Shown in pieces: positions 26,010 through 36,236 of a stretch of DNA of 64,000 nt (positions are counted from its first letter, which is position 1; every line of letters begins with the position of its first letter). The translations under genes were made by a program, and so were the position numbers. The stretch comes from Candidatus Pelagibacter ubique HIMB140 (GTDB lineage Bacteria; Pseudomonadota; Alphaproteobacteria; Pelagibacterales; Pelagibacteraceae), in contig NZ_LAMZ01000001.1 of the NCBI RefSeq assembly GCF_025558165.1, forward strand, positions 868,001 to 932,000, read 5' to 3'. The notes beneath the pieces are model-generated. The model was not told the origin of the DNA. It worked only from the letters and a program-made list of their open reading frames with translations, and searched no databases.

Positions 26010-26654
26010 ATGAAAAAAGAAGATCTACCAATTAATATTCCCGTATTTCCATTAAGTAATTTTATCATTTTTCCAAAAACTACAGTCCCATTAAATATCT
26101 TTGAACCTCGTTATATTGATATGATTAACGATAGTATGAAATCAAATAAAATAATAGGAATGATACAACCTCAATCATCTAGCTATCAAAAAGTTCAACC
26201 TGAGCTTCATAAAGTGGGTTGTATTGGTAAAATAACTAGTTTTAGAGAAACAGATGACGGTAGATATTTAATAGAATTAAAAGGTGTCATAAGATTTAAA
26301 TCTGTCGAAGAATTAGATACTTTAACTAAATATAGAATCTTACACGTAGATTATAGTGATTACATTCAAGATTTAGATAATAAAAAAGAAGATCTTAAAT
26401 TTTCAGATTTAGAGTTAATCTTTAAAGACCTAAAGTCTTTGTTTGAAAAAAAAGGTTTCATCATTAATTGGAAAGCACTGGAAAAACAAAGTCTAGATGA
26501 AACAATAAACGCCTTATCTATGGCCTCACCTTTTTCTCTAGAGGAAAAACAAGTTTTATTAGAAGCTCAAAATTTAGATATTAGAAAAAATAAAATTGCT
26601 GAGATATTAAAAACATATACTCACGACATCTATGAAAATAACACTATTCAATAA
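26010..26654 (+). CDS. LON substrate-binding domain protein
   Basis: 214 residues matching the N-terminal domain of Lon protease alone: INIPVFPLSNFIIFPKTTVPLNIF is split by the conserved PLF-type core, followed by EPRYIDMIND, GCIGKITSF and the helical bundle. No AAA or protease domain is attached. Alphaproteobacteria commonly encode this stand-alone form; its client or partner is unknown. Its stop directly abuts the stop of the convergent monooxygenase gene. Confidence 0.9.
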   Translation: MKKEDLPINIPVFPLSNFIIFPKTTVPLNIFEPRYIDMINDSMKSNKIIGMIQPQSSSYQKVQPELHKVGCIGKITSFRETDDGRYLIELKGVIRFKSVEELDTLTKYRILHVDYSDYIQDLDNKKEDLKFSDLELIFKDLKSLFEKKGFIINWKALEKQSLDETINALSMASPFSLEEKQVLLEAQNLDIRKNKIAEILKTYTHDIYENNTIQ

Positions 26655-27731
26655 TCAATAACTCAAACCAGTATCTGCTAATTTTTTTAGCATGTTATTT
26701 ATAGAATTTTTGCCTCCTATATATTTTAAAGAACTTAAAAGTAAATTATTCCTAACCTTACTTTCATGGTTAAAAAATTCATAAATAAAGTCAATGCCGT
26801 TTGAAAAAATATAATTTCTATGTTTTGTATTTTTTTGAAATTCTTGATTAACAGAATTATTTATTGGTAATCCAAGATCTATTTTATTTTGAATTATCTC
26901 TAATAATATTTTTATATCTCTAATCGTCATATTAAATCCTTGTCCAGCTAAGGGATGTATTTTGTGAGTTAATTCACCAAAAGCCAGAATATTTTTATGA
27001 TAATAATTTCTTAAACTTGCAGAGAATAATTTAAATGAAGATATTTTTTTAATTTTTTTTATTTTATATTTTGGATTATATAAGTTTATAAGTTCTATTA
27101 AATTCTTTTTTTTAATTTGAGCACTATTTTTTATAGAATAAACAACAGAAGTTTCTTTATCAGAAATAGGTAAAAATGCCAAAGGTCCAATCTTTGTAAA
27201 TACTTGTCTTGCAATTATATTATCAATTTTCTCGTGTTCTAGTATTAAAGTGTAAGCTAAGCTTTTATATTTTTTGATAATTTTTTTACTAAAAAATTTT
27301 TTTGCAATTACATTTGTAAAATTTAAATTTATTAAGAGATTATATTTATTCTGAATATTTTCTAAATTTATTTGATTTTGTATTTTAAAAAATTTATTTT
27401 TTTTGAGACTTTTTTCTAAAATATTATAAAGATCAAAACTTCTAACCATTGAAAAAAGTTCTTGATTATTATTTTTAAACTCCAATAATTTTTCTTTATT
27501 TAGTTTGTCAGAAAGAATTTCTATTTTATTTAATTTCCAAATTATTTTATTAATATTGACTATATTATTATTAAAATATTCAACATTACTTCTTGTAATA
27601 CCTATTGTTCTAGATTGATCTATTATTTGTTTTTTTTTATCTCTTAAAATATCTACATGTATATTCTGATTAACTAAAGCTTTAGCTAAAGCTAAACTAG
27701 TTAGTCCACTTCCTATTAAACAAATCCTCAT
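26655..27731 (-). CDS. UbiH/Coq6-family FAD monooxygenase (ubiquinone pathway, divergent)
   Basis: 358 residues from the ATG at 27731 (MRICLIGSGLTS), which places the FAD-binding GSGLTSLALA at the N-terminus; a start at 27770 adds 13 non-family residues. The second FAD motif reads AFGELTHKIHPLAGQGFNM, where most relatives have GDAAH before IHPLAGQG. This family hydroxylates the ubiquinone ring at C1, C5 or C6 in the cytoplasmic face of the membrane. The protein is unusually Lys/Asn/Ile-rich, and which ring position it acts on cannot be read from the sequence. Confidence 0.85.
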   Translation of the reverse strand: MRICLIGSGLTSLALAKALVNQNIHVDILRDKKKQIIDQSRTIGITRSNVEYFNNNIVNINKIIWKLNKIEILSDKLNKEKLLEFKNNNQELFSMVRSFDLYNILEKSLKKNKFFKIQNQINLENIQNKYNLLINLNFTNVIAKKFFSKKIIKKYKSLAYTLILEHEKIDNIIARQVFTKIGPLAFLPISDKETSVVYSIKNSAQIKKKNLIELINLYNPKYKIKKIKKISSFKLFSASLRNYYHKNILAFGELTHKIHPLAGQGFNMTIRDIKILLEIIQNKIDLGLPINNSVNQEFQKNTKHRNYIFSNGIDFIYEFFNHESKVRNNLLLSSLKYIGGKNSINNMLKKLADTGLSY

Positions 27732-27775
27732 ATTATTTTTAATTTTAACAACAAAAATTAGATGATACAAAGTGG

Positions 27776-27781
27776 TATAAT
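27776..27781 (+). promoter_or_regulatory. Candidate -10 element for ftsK
   Basis: An exact TATAAT lies in the 62-base divergent gap between the monooxygenase gene and ftsK. Transcription from it would begin only about six bases before the ftsK ATG. No good -35 hexamer sits at 16-18 bases, so support is weak. Confidence 0.35.
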
Positions 27782-27793
27782 TGATTTGTATAA

Positions 27794-29878
27794 ATGGATA
27801 TTAAAAAAACAGCTAATTTATTACTTAATTTTACTTTAAAACGATTAGCAGAAATATCTGGTATATTAATTTTCTCTGCTGGTATTCTTTTATTTATTGC
27901 ACTTTTTTCATATTCACCTGAAGACCCTAACTTTATTTTTCCTAAAGATACTGAAATTAAAAATTTGTTAGGGTTTCAAGGAAGTTTTATTTCTGATCTG
28001 TTTTTTCAATCTTTTGGATTTATTGCTTATCTAATTTCTTTCACATACATAATTACTGGAATTAATATATTTCGATTAAAAGAATTTTTTTTAATAATTG
28101 AAAATACATTTATAGCAATATTATACACTACAATTGGAACACTATTTTTAAACCATTTTTATTCTGATGCTTTTACACTTTACATAAATGGAAATGGAGG
28201 TTTTGTTGGAGACTATTTTGGACAAACTTTTTTAAACTCAATAATTCTTATAAATGAAACATTAATTTACTATGTCTTAGTTATACTGATAATTACTTTA
28301 TTTTTATTAAGTATAAATTTCCATCCAATTAAATTTTATAAATTTTTAATTAAAATTTTTCAATTTTTGAATAAAAAAGAAAATAAATCTTACACTGATA
28401 AAAGTGAACTTATAAGCGAATATATTCCTCAAGAGGAAATCAAAAACTTAATACAGGAAGACTTACCATTTATTAAAGCAGAGAATAAATCAAACTCTAT
28501 AAATAAATTTCAATTACCAAAAATAGAATTGTTAAAAGTTCCAACCAAGAAAGAAAGAGAAAACTCAAATAAAAATGAAACAAATGATCCTAAATTTTTA
28601 GAAAAAATTCTAATGGACTTTGGAGTTAAGGGGGAAATTCAGAAAGTAAGTCATGGACCAGTTGTAACACTCAATGAATTTGAGCCAGCTGCTGGAGTAA
28701 AAGTTTCTAAAATTATAAATTTATCAGATGATATCGCTAGAAATACTAGCTCTGAATCTGCTAGAATTTCAACTATACCTGGGAGTAATACTATAGGAAT
28801 TGAATTACCTAATAATTCAAGAGAAAACGTTTATCTCAGTGAAATTCTAAATAATGTCGATTTTAAAAAGAAGGAAACAAAATTACCAATAGCTCTTGGT
28901 AAAAATATTTCTGGAAAACCTGTTGTAGGAGATCTATCTTCTATGCCGCATTTACTGATTGCTGGTACCACAGGTTCAGGAAAATCTGTTTGTATCAATA
29001 CAATTATTTTATCTCTTCTTTACCGTCACACACCTGAAAGATGTAAGTTTATATTAATTGATCCTAAAATGCTTGAGCTTTCAACATATGAAGGCATACC
29101 ACACTTACTTTGCCCTGTAATAACTGAAGCTAAGAAAGCTGCATCAGTTCTTGGTTGGGTAGTAAAAGAAATGGAAAGTAGATACAGGTTGATGACAAAA
29201 GAAGGAGTTAGAAATATTGATGGTTACAATGCCAAGCACAAACTTCCAATGCCCTACATAGTGGTAGTGGTAGATGAAATGTCAGATTTAATGTTAGTGG
29301 CAGGAAAAGAGATAGAAAACTATATTCAAAAATTATCTCAAATGGCTAGAGCAGCTGGAATTCATATTATTATGGCTACGCAAAGGCCTAGTGTCGATGT
29401 AATAACAGGTACAATTAAAGCTAATTTTCCAACAAGAATATCTTTTCAAGTAACTTCAAAAATAGATAGTAGAACAATTTTAGGTGAACAAGGAGCAGAA
29501 CAATTATTAGGAAAGGGAGATATGCTTTATATGTCATCTGCTAACAGAATAGTAAGAATTCATGCTCCATTTGTCTCAGATAATGAAATAGAGAAAATAA
29601 ACAATTTCTTAAGATCACAAGCTGAACCAGACTATATTGATGAAATCTTAAATTTTGCAGATGAGAAAGAGTTAGGATCAAATACAGATCAAGGAGATAA
29701 AGATGAATTATATCAACAAGCTGTTGAAATAATTAGATCTGAAGGAAAAGCCTCTACCTCTTTTTTACAAAGAAAACTTCAAATTGGGTACAATAGAGCT
29801 GCACGAATAATTGATATGATGGAAGCTGCTGGAATTGTTAGCAAAGCAAATCATGTGGGTAAAAGAGACGTTCTTTGA
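27794..29878 (+). CDS. ftsK: DNA translocase FtsK
   Basis: 694 residues, on the short side for FtsK because the linker is brief. Four N-terminal membrane helices lie within residues about 20-175. The motor has Walker A GTTGSGKSV near residue 390, IDPKMLELSTYEGIPHL, Walker B YIVVVVDEMSDLM, and ATQRPSVDVITGTIKANFP. The last ~65 residues are the winged-helix gamma domain (ASTSFLQRKLQIGYNRAAR) that reads KOPS on DNA. It anchors at the division septum and pumps chromosome dimers for resolution. A TATAAT lies 13 bases before the ATG. Confidence 0.97.
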   Translation: MDIKKTANLLLNFTLKRLAEISGILIFSAGILLFIALFSYSPEDPNFIFPKDTEIKNLLGFQGSFISDLFFQSFGFIAYLISFTYIITGINIFRLKEFFLIIENTFIAILYTTIGTLFLNHFYSDAFTLYINGNGGFVGDYFGQTFLNSIILINETLIYYVLVILIITLFLLSINFHPIKFYKFLIKIFQFLNKKENKSYTDKSELISEYIPQEEIKNLIQEDLPFIKAENKSNSINKFQLPKIELLKVPTKKERENSNKNETNDPKFLEKILMDFGVKGEIQKVSHGPVVTLNEFEPAAGVKVSKIINLSDDIARNTSSESARISTIPGSNTIGIELPNNSRENVYLSEILNNVDFKKKETKLPIALGKNISGKPVVGDLSSMPHLLIAGTTGSGKSVCINTIILSLLYRHTPERCKFILIDPKMLELSTYEGIPHLLCPVITEAKKAASVLGWVVKEMESRYRLMTKEGVRNIDGYNAKHKLPMPYIVVVVDEMSDLMLVAGKEIENYIQKLSQMARAAGIHIIMATQRPSVDVITGTIKANFPTRISFQVTSKIDSRTILGEQGAEQLLGKGDMLYMSSANRIVRIHAPFVSDNEIEKINNFLRSQAEPDYIDEILNFADEKELGSNTDQGDKDELYQQAVEIIRSEGKASTSFLQRKLQIGYNRAARIIDMMEAAGIVSKANHVGKRDVL

Positions 29879-30423
29879 TGTTGAGATTGTTTCTATTAGT
29901 TTGTCTAATTAGTTTATCTAGCGAGGTAAATGCAAATAATAAAAATCAAATAATTAATAAATTAAAAGATACTTTAAATTTAAATTTTGATTTTGAGCAA
30001 GATATAAATGGAAAAATTGAGTTTGGGAACTGTACAATTCAATATCCAAAAAAAATGTTTTGTGTGTATGATCGAAAAAACAAAGTTATAGTTTCAAATG
30101 GAAAATCTTTAGTTATAAAATCTACTTCGAGCTACTATAGATATCCATTGGACAAAACACCATTAAATTTTATTTTAGATAAAAATTTCTTATTAAAAAA
30201 AATATCCGAATTAAATGAAGAAATTATTAATAATTCTCTGGTCAAATTTACAATAAATGAAAATAATCAATCAATAGAGATTTTTTTTGATATAAATAAT
30301 TATAATTTAATTGGCTGGCAAACTAAGGATATTTATCAAAATATTGCTGTCACACTTCTTTATTCAATTAAATCAAATCAAATTGTTGATGAAAAAATAT
30401 TTAAAATTCCTCTTCAAAATTAA
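29878..30423 (+). CDS. lolA: LolA-like outer-membrane lipoprotein carrier
   Basis: 181 residues from the ATG at 29878, which overlaps the ftsK stop by one base (TGATG); a TTG one codon earlier is possible. A signal peptide (LRLFLLVCLISLSSEVNA) is followed by an open beta-barrel pattern: FDFEQDINGKIEFGNCTIQYP, then VSNGKSLVIKS and TPLNFIL. LolA ferries lipoproteins through the periplasm. Location after ftsK is the usual alphaproteobacterial order. Sequence conservation is modest, hence the reliance on context. Confidence 0.85.
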   Translation: MLRLFLLVCLISLSSEVNANNKNQIINKLKDTLNLNFDFEQDINGKIEFGNCTIQYPKKMFCVYDRKNKVIVSNGKSLVIKSTSSYYRYPLDKTPLNFILDKNFLLKKISELNEEIINNSLVKFTINENNQSIEIFFDINNYNLIGWQTKDIYQNIAVTLLYSIKSNQIVDEKIFKIPLQN

Positions 30424-30923
30424 ATTTTAACAATTTCTGATTTAAATATTTTCATTCCTCTAGCTAGATAATTATTAAGTGCATTTTTATGATCCAAAGA
30501 ACACGTATGAAGCCAAACTCTCTCTACATTTTGTTGAAATGATTTTTTAATAGCATCCGATAGTAAAAATGAGCCTAATTTTTTATTTTGATATTCTTCT
30601 AATATTCCAAAGTACGCGATCTCTACTTCTTTTTTATCTGAATGAATAATTAATTCGAAAAAACCAACTAAATCTTTTTTATTTTTTAATACAAATGTTT
30701 TAACATTTTTGTTAGATACGTATTTGATCCACTGCTCTTCTGTCCATATTAATCTATCGATCCATTTATGTTTTTTACCTATATTTTTATAAAAAAATTT
30801 ATTTAACTGAAAATCAATCGGTTCAATTAAATTAACTTTGTAATCTTGTGAAGGTAGTTCACCGTATTTTAAATCATGCAGTGAGTTTATTTCTAAATAA
30901 TTTCTTTTAACTTCTTCTGTCAC
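30420..30923 (-). CDS. GNAT-family N-acetyltransferase
   Basis: 167 residues. The acetyl-CoA-binding region is IAYFGILEEYQNKKLGSFLLSDAI (the Q/RxxGxG/A loop here QNKKLGS), preceded by strand LVGFFELI. It is followed by VWLHTCSLDHKNALNNYLARGM, the terminal GNAT helix pattern. Acceptor substrate unknown. Its start overlaps the HIT gene by four bases and its stop shares a TTAA with lolA. Confidence 0.85.
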   Translation of the reverse strand: MTEEVKRNYLEINSLHDLKYGELPSQDYKVNLIEPIDFQLNKFFYKNIGKKHKWIDRLIWTEEQWIKYVSNKNVKTFVLKNKKDLVGFFELIIHSDKKEVEIAYFGILEEYQNKKLGSFLLSDAIKKSFQQNVERVWLHTCSLDHKNALNNYLARGMKIFKSEIVKI

Positions 30924-31285
30924 TCGACCATTTTTCCAACACGTTCACCGCCAAATAAATGAAAATGCAAATGAGGGACCTCTTGACCACCATGTTCACT
31001 AATATTAGCCAGTGCCCTATAACCTTGACCTACTTCTGTTGAAATACCAAGCTTTTTTGCAACTATGCTAATACCTTTCAAAAGACCGGCCATCTCTTCT
31101 GGTGATGCATTGATACTAAAATCGTCAAGATCTATGTATTTTCCCTTAGGAATTACTAGAGCATGAACTTTCTTTTGTGGGTTAATATCATGGAATGACA
31201 AGACATAATCATCTTCGTAAATTTTATTACAAGGTATCTCTCCACGTAAAATTTTAGCAAAAATATTATTCTCATCGTAGTTCAT
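30920..31285 (-). CDS. HIT-family nucleotide hydrolase (HinT-like)
   Basis: 121 residues. The His triad is in VPHLHFHLFGG, and the N-terminal IFAKILRGEIPCNKIYEDD plus AFHDINPQ-like SFHDINPQKKVHALVIPK are diagnostic of the Hint branch. These enzymes hydrolyse purine nucleoside phosphoramidates. In alphaproteobacteria it commonly follows hisE, as seen here with a four-base overlap. Confidence 0.95.
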   Translation of the reverse strand: MNYDENNIFAKILRGEIPCNKIYEDDYVLSFHDINPQKKVHALVIPKGKYIDLDDFSINASPEEMAGLLKGISIVAKKLGISTEVGQGYRALANISEHGGQEVPHLHFHLFGGERVGKMVE

Positions 31286-31554
31286 TTTTTTCTTTTTTCT
31301 AATTCTTCCATTACTTCTTCAATTTTTACATCATTAGCTTCTAAATACATTAGCAGATGATAAAAGACATCAGCTGCTTCGTGAATTTTGTTTGTATTTT
31401 CCTCTATAGCTTCAATTAATTCATCAATTTCTTCTAAGACCTTTGCTTTACTAAGAGATTTGTCTGTAAGCAATTTGTTTGTATATGAACCTTCAACTGG
31501 ATTAGTTTTTCTTTCTCTTGCAAGTTTAATTAAATTTTCTAATGTATTAAGCAT
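31282..31554 (-). CDS. hisE: Phosphoribosyl-ATP diphosphatase
   Basis: 90 residues of the all-alpha MazG-like HisE fold: KTNPVEGSYTNKLL, KVLEEIDELIEAI with the acidic metal-binding residues, and HEAADVFYHLLMYL. It hydrolyses PR-ATP to PR-AMP, the second step of histidine synthesis. It follows hisF by one base and is stand-alone (no HisI domain). Confidence 0.96.
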   Translation of the reverse strand: MLNTLENLIKLARERKTNPVEGSYTNKLLTDKSLSKAKVLEEIDELIEAIEENTNKIHEAADVFYHLLMYLEANDVKIEEVMEELEKRKK

Positions 31555-31555
31555 A

Positions 31556-32311
31556 TTAAATTCTAACAGGTATTCCTTTTGAATCCAAATATTCCTTCGC
31601 CTCTTTTACAGAGTGTTTGCCATAATGAAATATTGATGCTGCTAAGACTGCACTAGCATTTCCCAATTTAATTCCATCAACTAAATGATCCAGATTCCCT
31701 ACTCCCCCCGAAGCAATGACAGGAATATTTACCCTGGATGAAATTTTAGACATAAGCTCAATATCATAACCTACTTGAGTGCCATCTCTATCCATTGATG
31801 TTATCAATAGCTCGCCTGCCCCACTACTTTCCATTTTTGATGCAAATTCTATTGCATCAATTCCAGTATTATTTCTTCCACCGTGTGTAAAAATTTCCCA
31901 TCTGTCAGCATTTTTTTTAGCATCAATAGCAACCACTATACATTGTGAACCAAATTTTTTTGAGCTTTCAACTACTACCTCAGAATTTTTAACTGCTGCC
32001 GTATTAATAGAAACTTTATCTGCTCCACAATTAAGTAATTTATTAATATCATCAATACTTCTGACGCCCCCTCCAACTGTTAATGGAACAAAACATTTTT
32101 TTGAAGTTTTCTGTACGACATCATAAATTGTATCTCTATTTTCATTTGATGCAGTAATATCTAAAAAACAAATTTCATCTGCGCCACCATCTGAATAAAT
32201 TTTAGCTTGTTCGACAGGGTCACCTGCGTCCTTCAGATCAACAAAGTTAATCCCTTTTACAACACGGCCATTTTTAACATCTAAACAAGGTATTATTCTA
32301 TTCTTAAGCAT
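31556..32311 (-). CDS. hisF: Imidazole glycerol phosphate synthase, cyclase subunit
   Basis: 251 residues. TIM-barrel motifs: [16 protein letters not shown] with the catalytic Asp, [29 protein letters not shown] and [12 protein letters not shown]. With HisH it makes imidazole glycerol phosphate and AICAR; the AICAR feeds purH, also in the window. It overlaps hisA by eight bases. Confidence 0.98.
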   Translation of the reverse strand: MLKNRIIPCLDVKNGRVVKGINFVDLKDAGDPVEQAKIYSDGGADEICFLDITASNENRDTIYDVVQKTSKKCFVPLTVGGGVRSIDDINKLLNCGADKVSINTAAVKNSEVVVESSKKFGSQCIVVAIDAKKNADRWEIFTHGGRNNTGIDAIEFASKMESSGAGELLITSMDRDGTQVGYDIELMSKISSRVNIPVIASGGVGNLDHLVDGIKLGNASAVLAASIFHYGKHSVKEAKEYLDSKGIPVRI

Positions 32312-33029
32312 TTACTTCTTTGCCTAATTCATCCAATTTAATATCGCCATCGTATATAGCTTTTCCAACTATAATGCCTTCAATATTTTTATTATTTAAT
32401 TCCTTTGCTTTTTTAATATCATCTATTGAAGAAACTCCACCTGATATAATAACTGGACAATGAGATGTATCAGCAACCTTAGCTGTTTCTTCAAAATTAG
32501 GACTTTGCTTCATTCCATCTCTATTGATATCAGTAAAAATCAATCTACTTGCTCCATATTCATTTACTTCTTTTAAGTAATCTAAAGTCAATTGATTTGA
32601 ATTTTCTTTCCAACCAGAAACAGACAAATAACCGTCTTTAGCATCTAAACCTAAGGCAATTTTGTCTGGAAATATTTTACAGGCTTCTTTTAAAAAATTT
32701 TTATCTTTTATGGCAGCACTTCCTAAAATAACTTTTTCAACACCAGCATCAGTATATTTCTGAATACTTTCAAAATTTCTTACACCTCCGCCAATCTCAA
32801 TTTTAAGATCAAATTTAGTAACTATTTCTTGAATAATATCTAAATTAACTGTTTCACCAGTTAATGCCCCATCTAAATCAACTATGTGTAAGTTTTTAAA
32901 ACCATGATCTTTATATTTTCTAGCTTGTTCAACAGGAGACATTTCATATTCAGTTTTATTATCAAAGTCTCCTTTTACTAACCTCACACACTTTTTGTCT
33001 TTAATGTCTATTGCTGGAAATATCTTCAT
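32304..33029 (-). CDS. hisA: ProFAR isomerase
   Basis: 241 residues, a HisF-like TIM barrel with [38 protein letters not shown] and VIISGGVSS; the two catalytic Asp are in AIDIK and FTDINRDG. It isomerises ProFAR to PRFAR. Its start overlaps the hisH stop by one base. Confidence 0.98.
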   Translation of the reverse strand: MKIFPAIDIKDKKCVRLVKGDFDNKTEYEMSPVEQARKYKDHGFKNLHIVDLDGALTGETVNLDIIQEIVTKFDLKIEIGGGVRNFESIQKYTDAGVEKVILGSAAIKDKNFLKEACKIFPDKIALGLDAKDGYLSVSGWKENSNQLTLDYLKEVNEYGASRLIFTDINRDGMKQSPNFEETAKVADTSHCPVIISGGVSSIDDIKKAKELNNKNIEGIIVGKAIYDGDIKLDELGKEVNA

Positions 33030-33655
33030 TATAAATTTATAAAATTATCAATTATTTTGAGTCCAATTTTATCACTTTTTTCAGGGTGAAACTGTGTTCC
33101 AAAAATATTTTCTTTTTCAACTGAACAAACGATATTTGAAGAATAATCTGTAGTTGCAGAAATCACATTTTTATCTTCTGGAATAAACTCATAACTGTGT
33201 ACAAAGTACATGTGAGATTTATTATCAATACCTTTAAATATTTTACTATCTTTCTTTATATCAATTTCATTCCATCCAATGTGAGGGAGTTTAAATTTTC
33301 CATTTTGATTATCTATTTTAGATACCTTGCCAGATATCCAACCAAGGCCTTTGGTTTCTATTTCTTCATATCCAATATCTGCAAACATTTGTAGTCCAAC
33401 ACAAATGCCAAGAAGAGGTTTTTTATTATTATTTGCAAATTCATTCAAAGTATCGGCTAAACCATTGATATTGTTCAATGCATCAACACAACTTTTAAAC
33501 GAACCCTGCCCTGGCAAAACCACCTTATCGGAAGATTTAATCTTGTTTAAATTTGAGGTTACTTCGATATTTACTTTATTATTGGCAACTTCATTAAACG
33601 AGTTTATTACCGAGCTTATATTGCCCGAATTATAATCAACAATAGTTACGTTCAT
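33029..33655 (-). CDS. hisH: Imidazole glycerol phosphate synthase, glutaminase subunit
   Basis: 208 residues. The class I glutaminase triad is visible: Cys in GICVGLQMF, and His/Glu in GTQFHPEKS. VLPGQGSFKSC holds the oxyanion strand region. It supplies ammonia to HisF through a protein tunnel. It lies five bases after hisB. Confidence 0.97.
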   Translation of the reverse strand: MNVTIVDYNSGNISSVINSFNEVANNKVNIEVTSNLNKIKSSDKVVLPGQGSFKSCVDALNNINGLADTLNEFANNNKKPLLGICVGLQMFADIGYEEIETKGLGWISGKVSKIDNQNGKFKLPHIGWNEIDIKKDSKIFKGIDNKSHMYFVHSYEFIPEDKNVISATTDYSSNIVCSVEKENIFGTQFHPEKSDKIGLKIIDNFINL

Positions 33656-33660
33656 TAAAC

Positions 33661-34251
33661 TTATAATGAGCCTTTAGTTGATGGAATACTTTTTTTGCTT
33701 CTAGGATCCATCTCTAATGCCTCTCTTAATGATCTTGCTAATGCTTTATAACAAGACTCTATAATGTGATGACTGTTATCACCATAAATATTTTCAACAT
33801 GCATTGTAATACCTGCGGCCTGTGAAAATGCCTGGAACCATTCCTTAAACAATTCAGTATCCATCTCACCAAGTTTCTCAACTTTTATTTTTACTTTCCA
33901 AATTAAATAAGGTCTGTTCGATACATCTATTGCAACTCTAGTTAATGTTTCATCCATAGGAATAACTCTGTGTGCATATCTTTTAATTCCTACAAATTTG
34001 TTTGCAGCTTTTTTTAAAGCTTCACCAATCGCAATGCCTGTATCTTCTGTAGTGTGGTGAAGATCAATATGAGTATCACCTTTTGCTTCAACCTTTAAAT
34101 CTATTAATGAATGCTTAGACAGTTGTTCAAGCATATGATCTAAAAAACCTATTCCAGTATCAATCTGGTATTTACCTTTACCATCAATGTTTAATTCAAC
34201 ATTAATACTGGTTTCTTTTGTTTTTCGAGAAACTTTTCCTTTTCTAGCCAT
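33661..34251 (-). CDS. hisB: Imidazoleglycerol-phosphate dehydratase
   Basis: 196 residues, monofunctional. Manganese-binding His motifs are seen: [29 protein letters not shown], and late [15 protein letters not shown]. It dehydrates IGP in histidine synthesis. First gene of the hisBHAFE-HIT-GNAT run, and divergent from hslVU across 89 bases, the classical alphaproteobacterial arrangement. Confidence 0.98.
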   Translation of the reverse strand: MARKGKVSRKTKETSINVELNIDGKGKYQIDTGIGFLDHMLEQLSKHSLIDLKVEAKGDTHIDLHHTTEDTGIAIGEALKKAANKFVGIKRYAHRVIPMDETLTRVAIDVSNRPYLIWKVKIKVEKLGEMDTELFKEWFQAFSQAAGITMHVENIYGDNSHHIIESCYKALARSLREALEMDPRSKKSIPSTKGSL

Positions 34252-34305
34252 ATATTTTAAATGGTATACATACTTAATCCAACTATATCAATATTAGTGT
34301 AAAGA

Positions 34306-34335
34306 CTTGAAGTATCAAAAATAGTTACCATTTAT
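34306..34335 (+). promoter_or_regulatory. Possible heat-shock (sigma-32) promoter for hslVU
   Basis: In the hisB-hslV gap the sequence CTTGAAG (34306-34312) and CCATTTAT (34328-34335) resemble the -35 (CTTGAA) and -10 (CCCCATnT) of heat-shock promoters at roughly the right spacing. Transcription would start at or next to the hslV ATG at 34341. This is pattern matching in AT-rich DNA and unproven. Confidence 0.35.
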
Positions 34336-34340
34336 TAGAT

Positions 34341-34856
34341 ATGACAACAATTGTACTAGTTAGAAAAAATAATGAAGTTGTAGTTGCCGGTGACGGACAA
34401 GTAAGTATGGGAAATACTGTTGTTAAAAGCACAGCATCGAAAGTTAGAAAAATTGAAAAGAGAGATGTGGTTGCAGGATTTGCAGGATCAACTGCTGATG
34501 CATTAACTTTATTTGAAAGACTAGAAGGAAAATTAGAAAAACATGCTGGTAATTTATCTAGAGCTGCTGTTGAGTTAGCAAAAGATTGGCGAACGGATAA
34601 ATACTTAAGAAGATTAGAAGCATTAATGGCTGTTGGTGACAAAAATAAAAGTTATATAATTTCTGGAACTGGAGATGTTTTAGAGCCTGAAGGTGATGTA
34701 ATTGGAATTGGTTCTGGTGGAAATTATGCCTTAGCAGCAGGAAAAGTTTTAATGGAAAGTAATTTATCTGCAGAAGAAGTTGCAAAAAAAGCAATTAAAG
34801 TTGCATCTGATATTTGTGTTTTTACAAATGATAATGTTAAAATTGAAAAAATATAA
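34341..34856 (+). CDS. hslV: ATP-dependent protease peptidase subunit HslV
   Basis: 171 residues. The proteasome-like fold starts [12 protein letters not shown]; Thr2 becomes the N-terminal nucleophile after Met removal. Family segments [27 protein letters not shown] and [13 protein letters not shown] are intact. It forms the double-hexamer core of the HslUV protease in the cytoplasm. Its stop overlaps the hslU start by one base. Confidence 0.98.
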   Translation: MTTIVLVRKNNEVVVAGDGQVSMGNTVVKSTASKVRKIEKRDVVAGFAGSTADALTLFERLEGKLEKHAGNLSRAAVELAKDWRTDKYLRRLEALMAVGDKNKSYIISGTGDVLEPEGDVIGIGSGGNYALAAGKVLMESNLSAEEVAKKAIKVASDICVFTNDNVKIEKI

Positions 34857-36229
34857 TGGATAATTCAAACGTAACCCCACTACACCCAAAAGAAAAAAAT
34901 CAAAAAGAAGACACCTCTTTAGTTAGTTCTTTGTCTCCAAGAGAAATAGTTTCAGAATTAGACAGATTTGTTGTAGGACAAAACAAAGCAAAAAAAGCTG
35001 TTGCTGTTGCCTTAAGAAACAGGTGGAGAAGACAAGCTTTAAAGGGTGAAATGAAAAATGAAGTTCTACCAAAAAACATTTTAATGATTGGACCAACTGG
35101 TGTTGGTAAAACAGAAATTTCAAGAAGACTATCAAAGCTTGCTGAAGCTCCTTTCGTAAAAGTAGAAGCTACAAGATTTACAGAAGTTGGATATGTGGGA
35201 AGAGACGTTGAACAAATTGTAAGAGATTTAATTGAAATCGCAATCTCAATGGAAAAAGTAAAAAAGAGAAAAGAAGTTTTTACTCAAGCTCAAAAAGCTG
35301 CAGAAGAAAAAGTTTTAGATGCTTTAGTTGGAAAAAAAGCAAGTTTAGCTACTAGAGAAAGTTTTAGAAAAAGATTACGAAATGGTGATTTAGATGATAA
35401 TGAAATTGAAATTTCAGTCAGCGATAGTGGTTCAAATGGTGCTTCTTTTGAAATTCCTGGCATGCCTGGAGCAAACGTTGGTATGATTAACATTGGTGAA
35501 ATGATTGGGAAATCAATGGGAACTAAAGAAAAGAAGAAAAAAATGACAGTCAAAGAATCACATGAAATTTTAATCAATGATGAGTCAGATAAGCTAATCG
35601 AACAAGATAAAATTATTAAAGCAGCAAAACTCTCAACAGAAAATAATGGTATAGTTTTTTTAGATGAGATAGATAAAATTTCTGCAAGAACTGATAGGGT
35701 TGGAGGAGACGTCTCAAGAGAAGGAGTTCAAAGAGATTTATTACCTTTGATTGAAGGAACAACTGTTAATACAAAACATGGTCCAATTAAAACTGATCAT
35801 ATTTTATTTATTGCATCAGGTGCTTTCCAGCTCGCAAAACCCTCTGATCTGCTTCCTGAATTACAAGGAAGATTACCGATTAGGGTGGAACTTGAAGCTT
35901 TAACTAGCGAAGATTTTAAAAGAATTTTAAGGGAGCCTGATTTTAGTTTGATAAAACAATATGTGGCCCTTTTGAAAACTGAAAATGTTGATCTTGAATT
36001 TTCTGATGATGGTATTGATGCCATTGCCAATATTGCATCAGAAGTAAATACTACAGTTGAAAATATTGGAGCCAGAAGGTTGCACACAATAATTGAAAAA
36101 ATTTTAGATGAAATAAGCTTCACTGCAACTGATCGTGCTGGGGAAAAAATTGTTATAAACAAAGATTATATCAATAAAAATCTTGATAATTTAGTCAAAG
36201 ATACCGACCTTTCAAAATTTATACTTTAA
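34856..36229 (+). CDS. hslU: ATP-dependent protease ATPase subunit HslU
   Basis: 457 residues. AAA+ motifs: [16 protein letters not shown], Walker [14 protein letters not shown], the pore loop and [18 protein letters not shown] [16 protein letters not shown], Walker B FLDEIDKI, and sensor 2 GARRLHTI. The intermediate domain (about 110-240) contains a Gly/Met-rich stretch. It unfolds substrates for HslV. The C-terminus ends in DLSKFIL, the tail that docks into HslV. Confidence 0.98.
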   Translation: MDNSNVTPLHPKEKNQKEDTSLVSSLSPREIVSELDRFVVGQNKAKKAVAVALRNRWRRQALKGEMKNEVLPKNILMIGPTGVGKTEISRRLSKLAEAPFVKVEATRFTEVGYVGRDVEQIVRDLIEIAISMEKVKKRKEVFTQAQKAAEEKVLDALVGKKASLATRESFRKRLRNGDLDDNEIEISVSDSGSNGASFEIPGMPGANVGMINIGEMIGKSMGTKEKKKKMTVKESHEILINDESDKLIEQDKIIKAAKLSTENNGIVFLDEIDKISARTDRVGGDVSREGVQRDLLPLIEGTTVNTKHGPIKTDHILFIASGAFQLAKPSDLLPELQGRLPIRVELEALTSEDFKRILREPDFSLIKQYVALLKTENVDLEFSDDGIDAIANIASEVNTTVENIGARRLHTIIEKILDEISFTATDRAGEKIVINKDYINKNLDNLVKDTDLSKFIL

Positions 36230-36236
36230 GCAGCCT

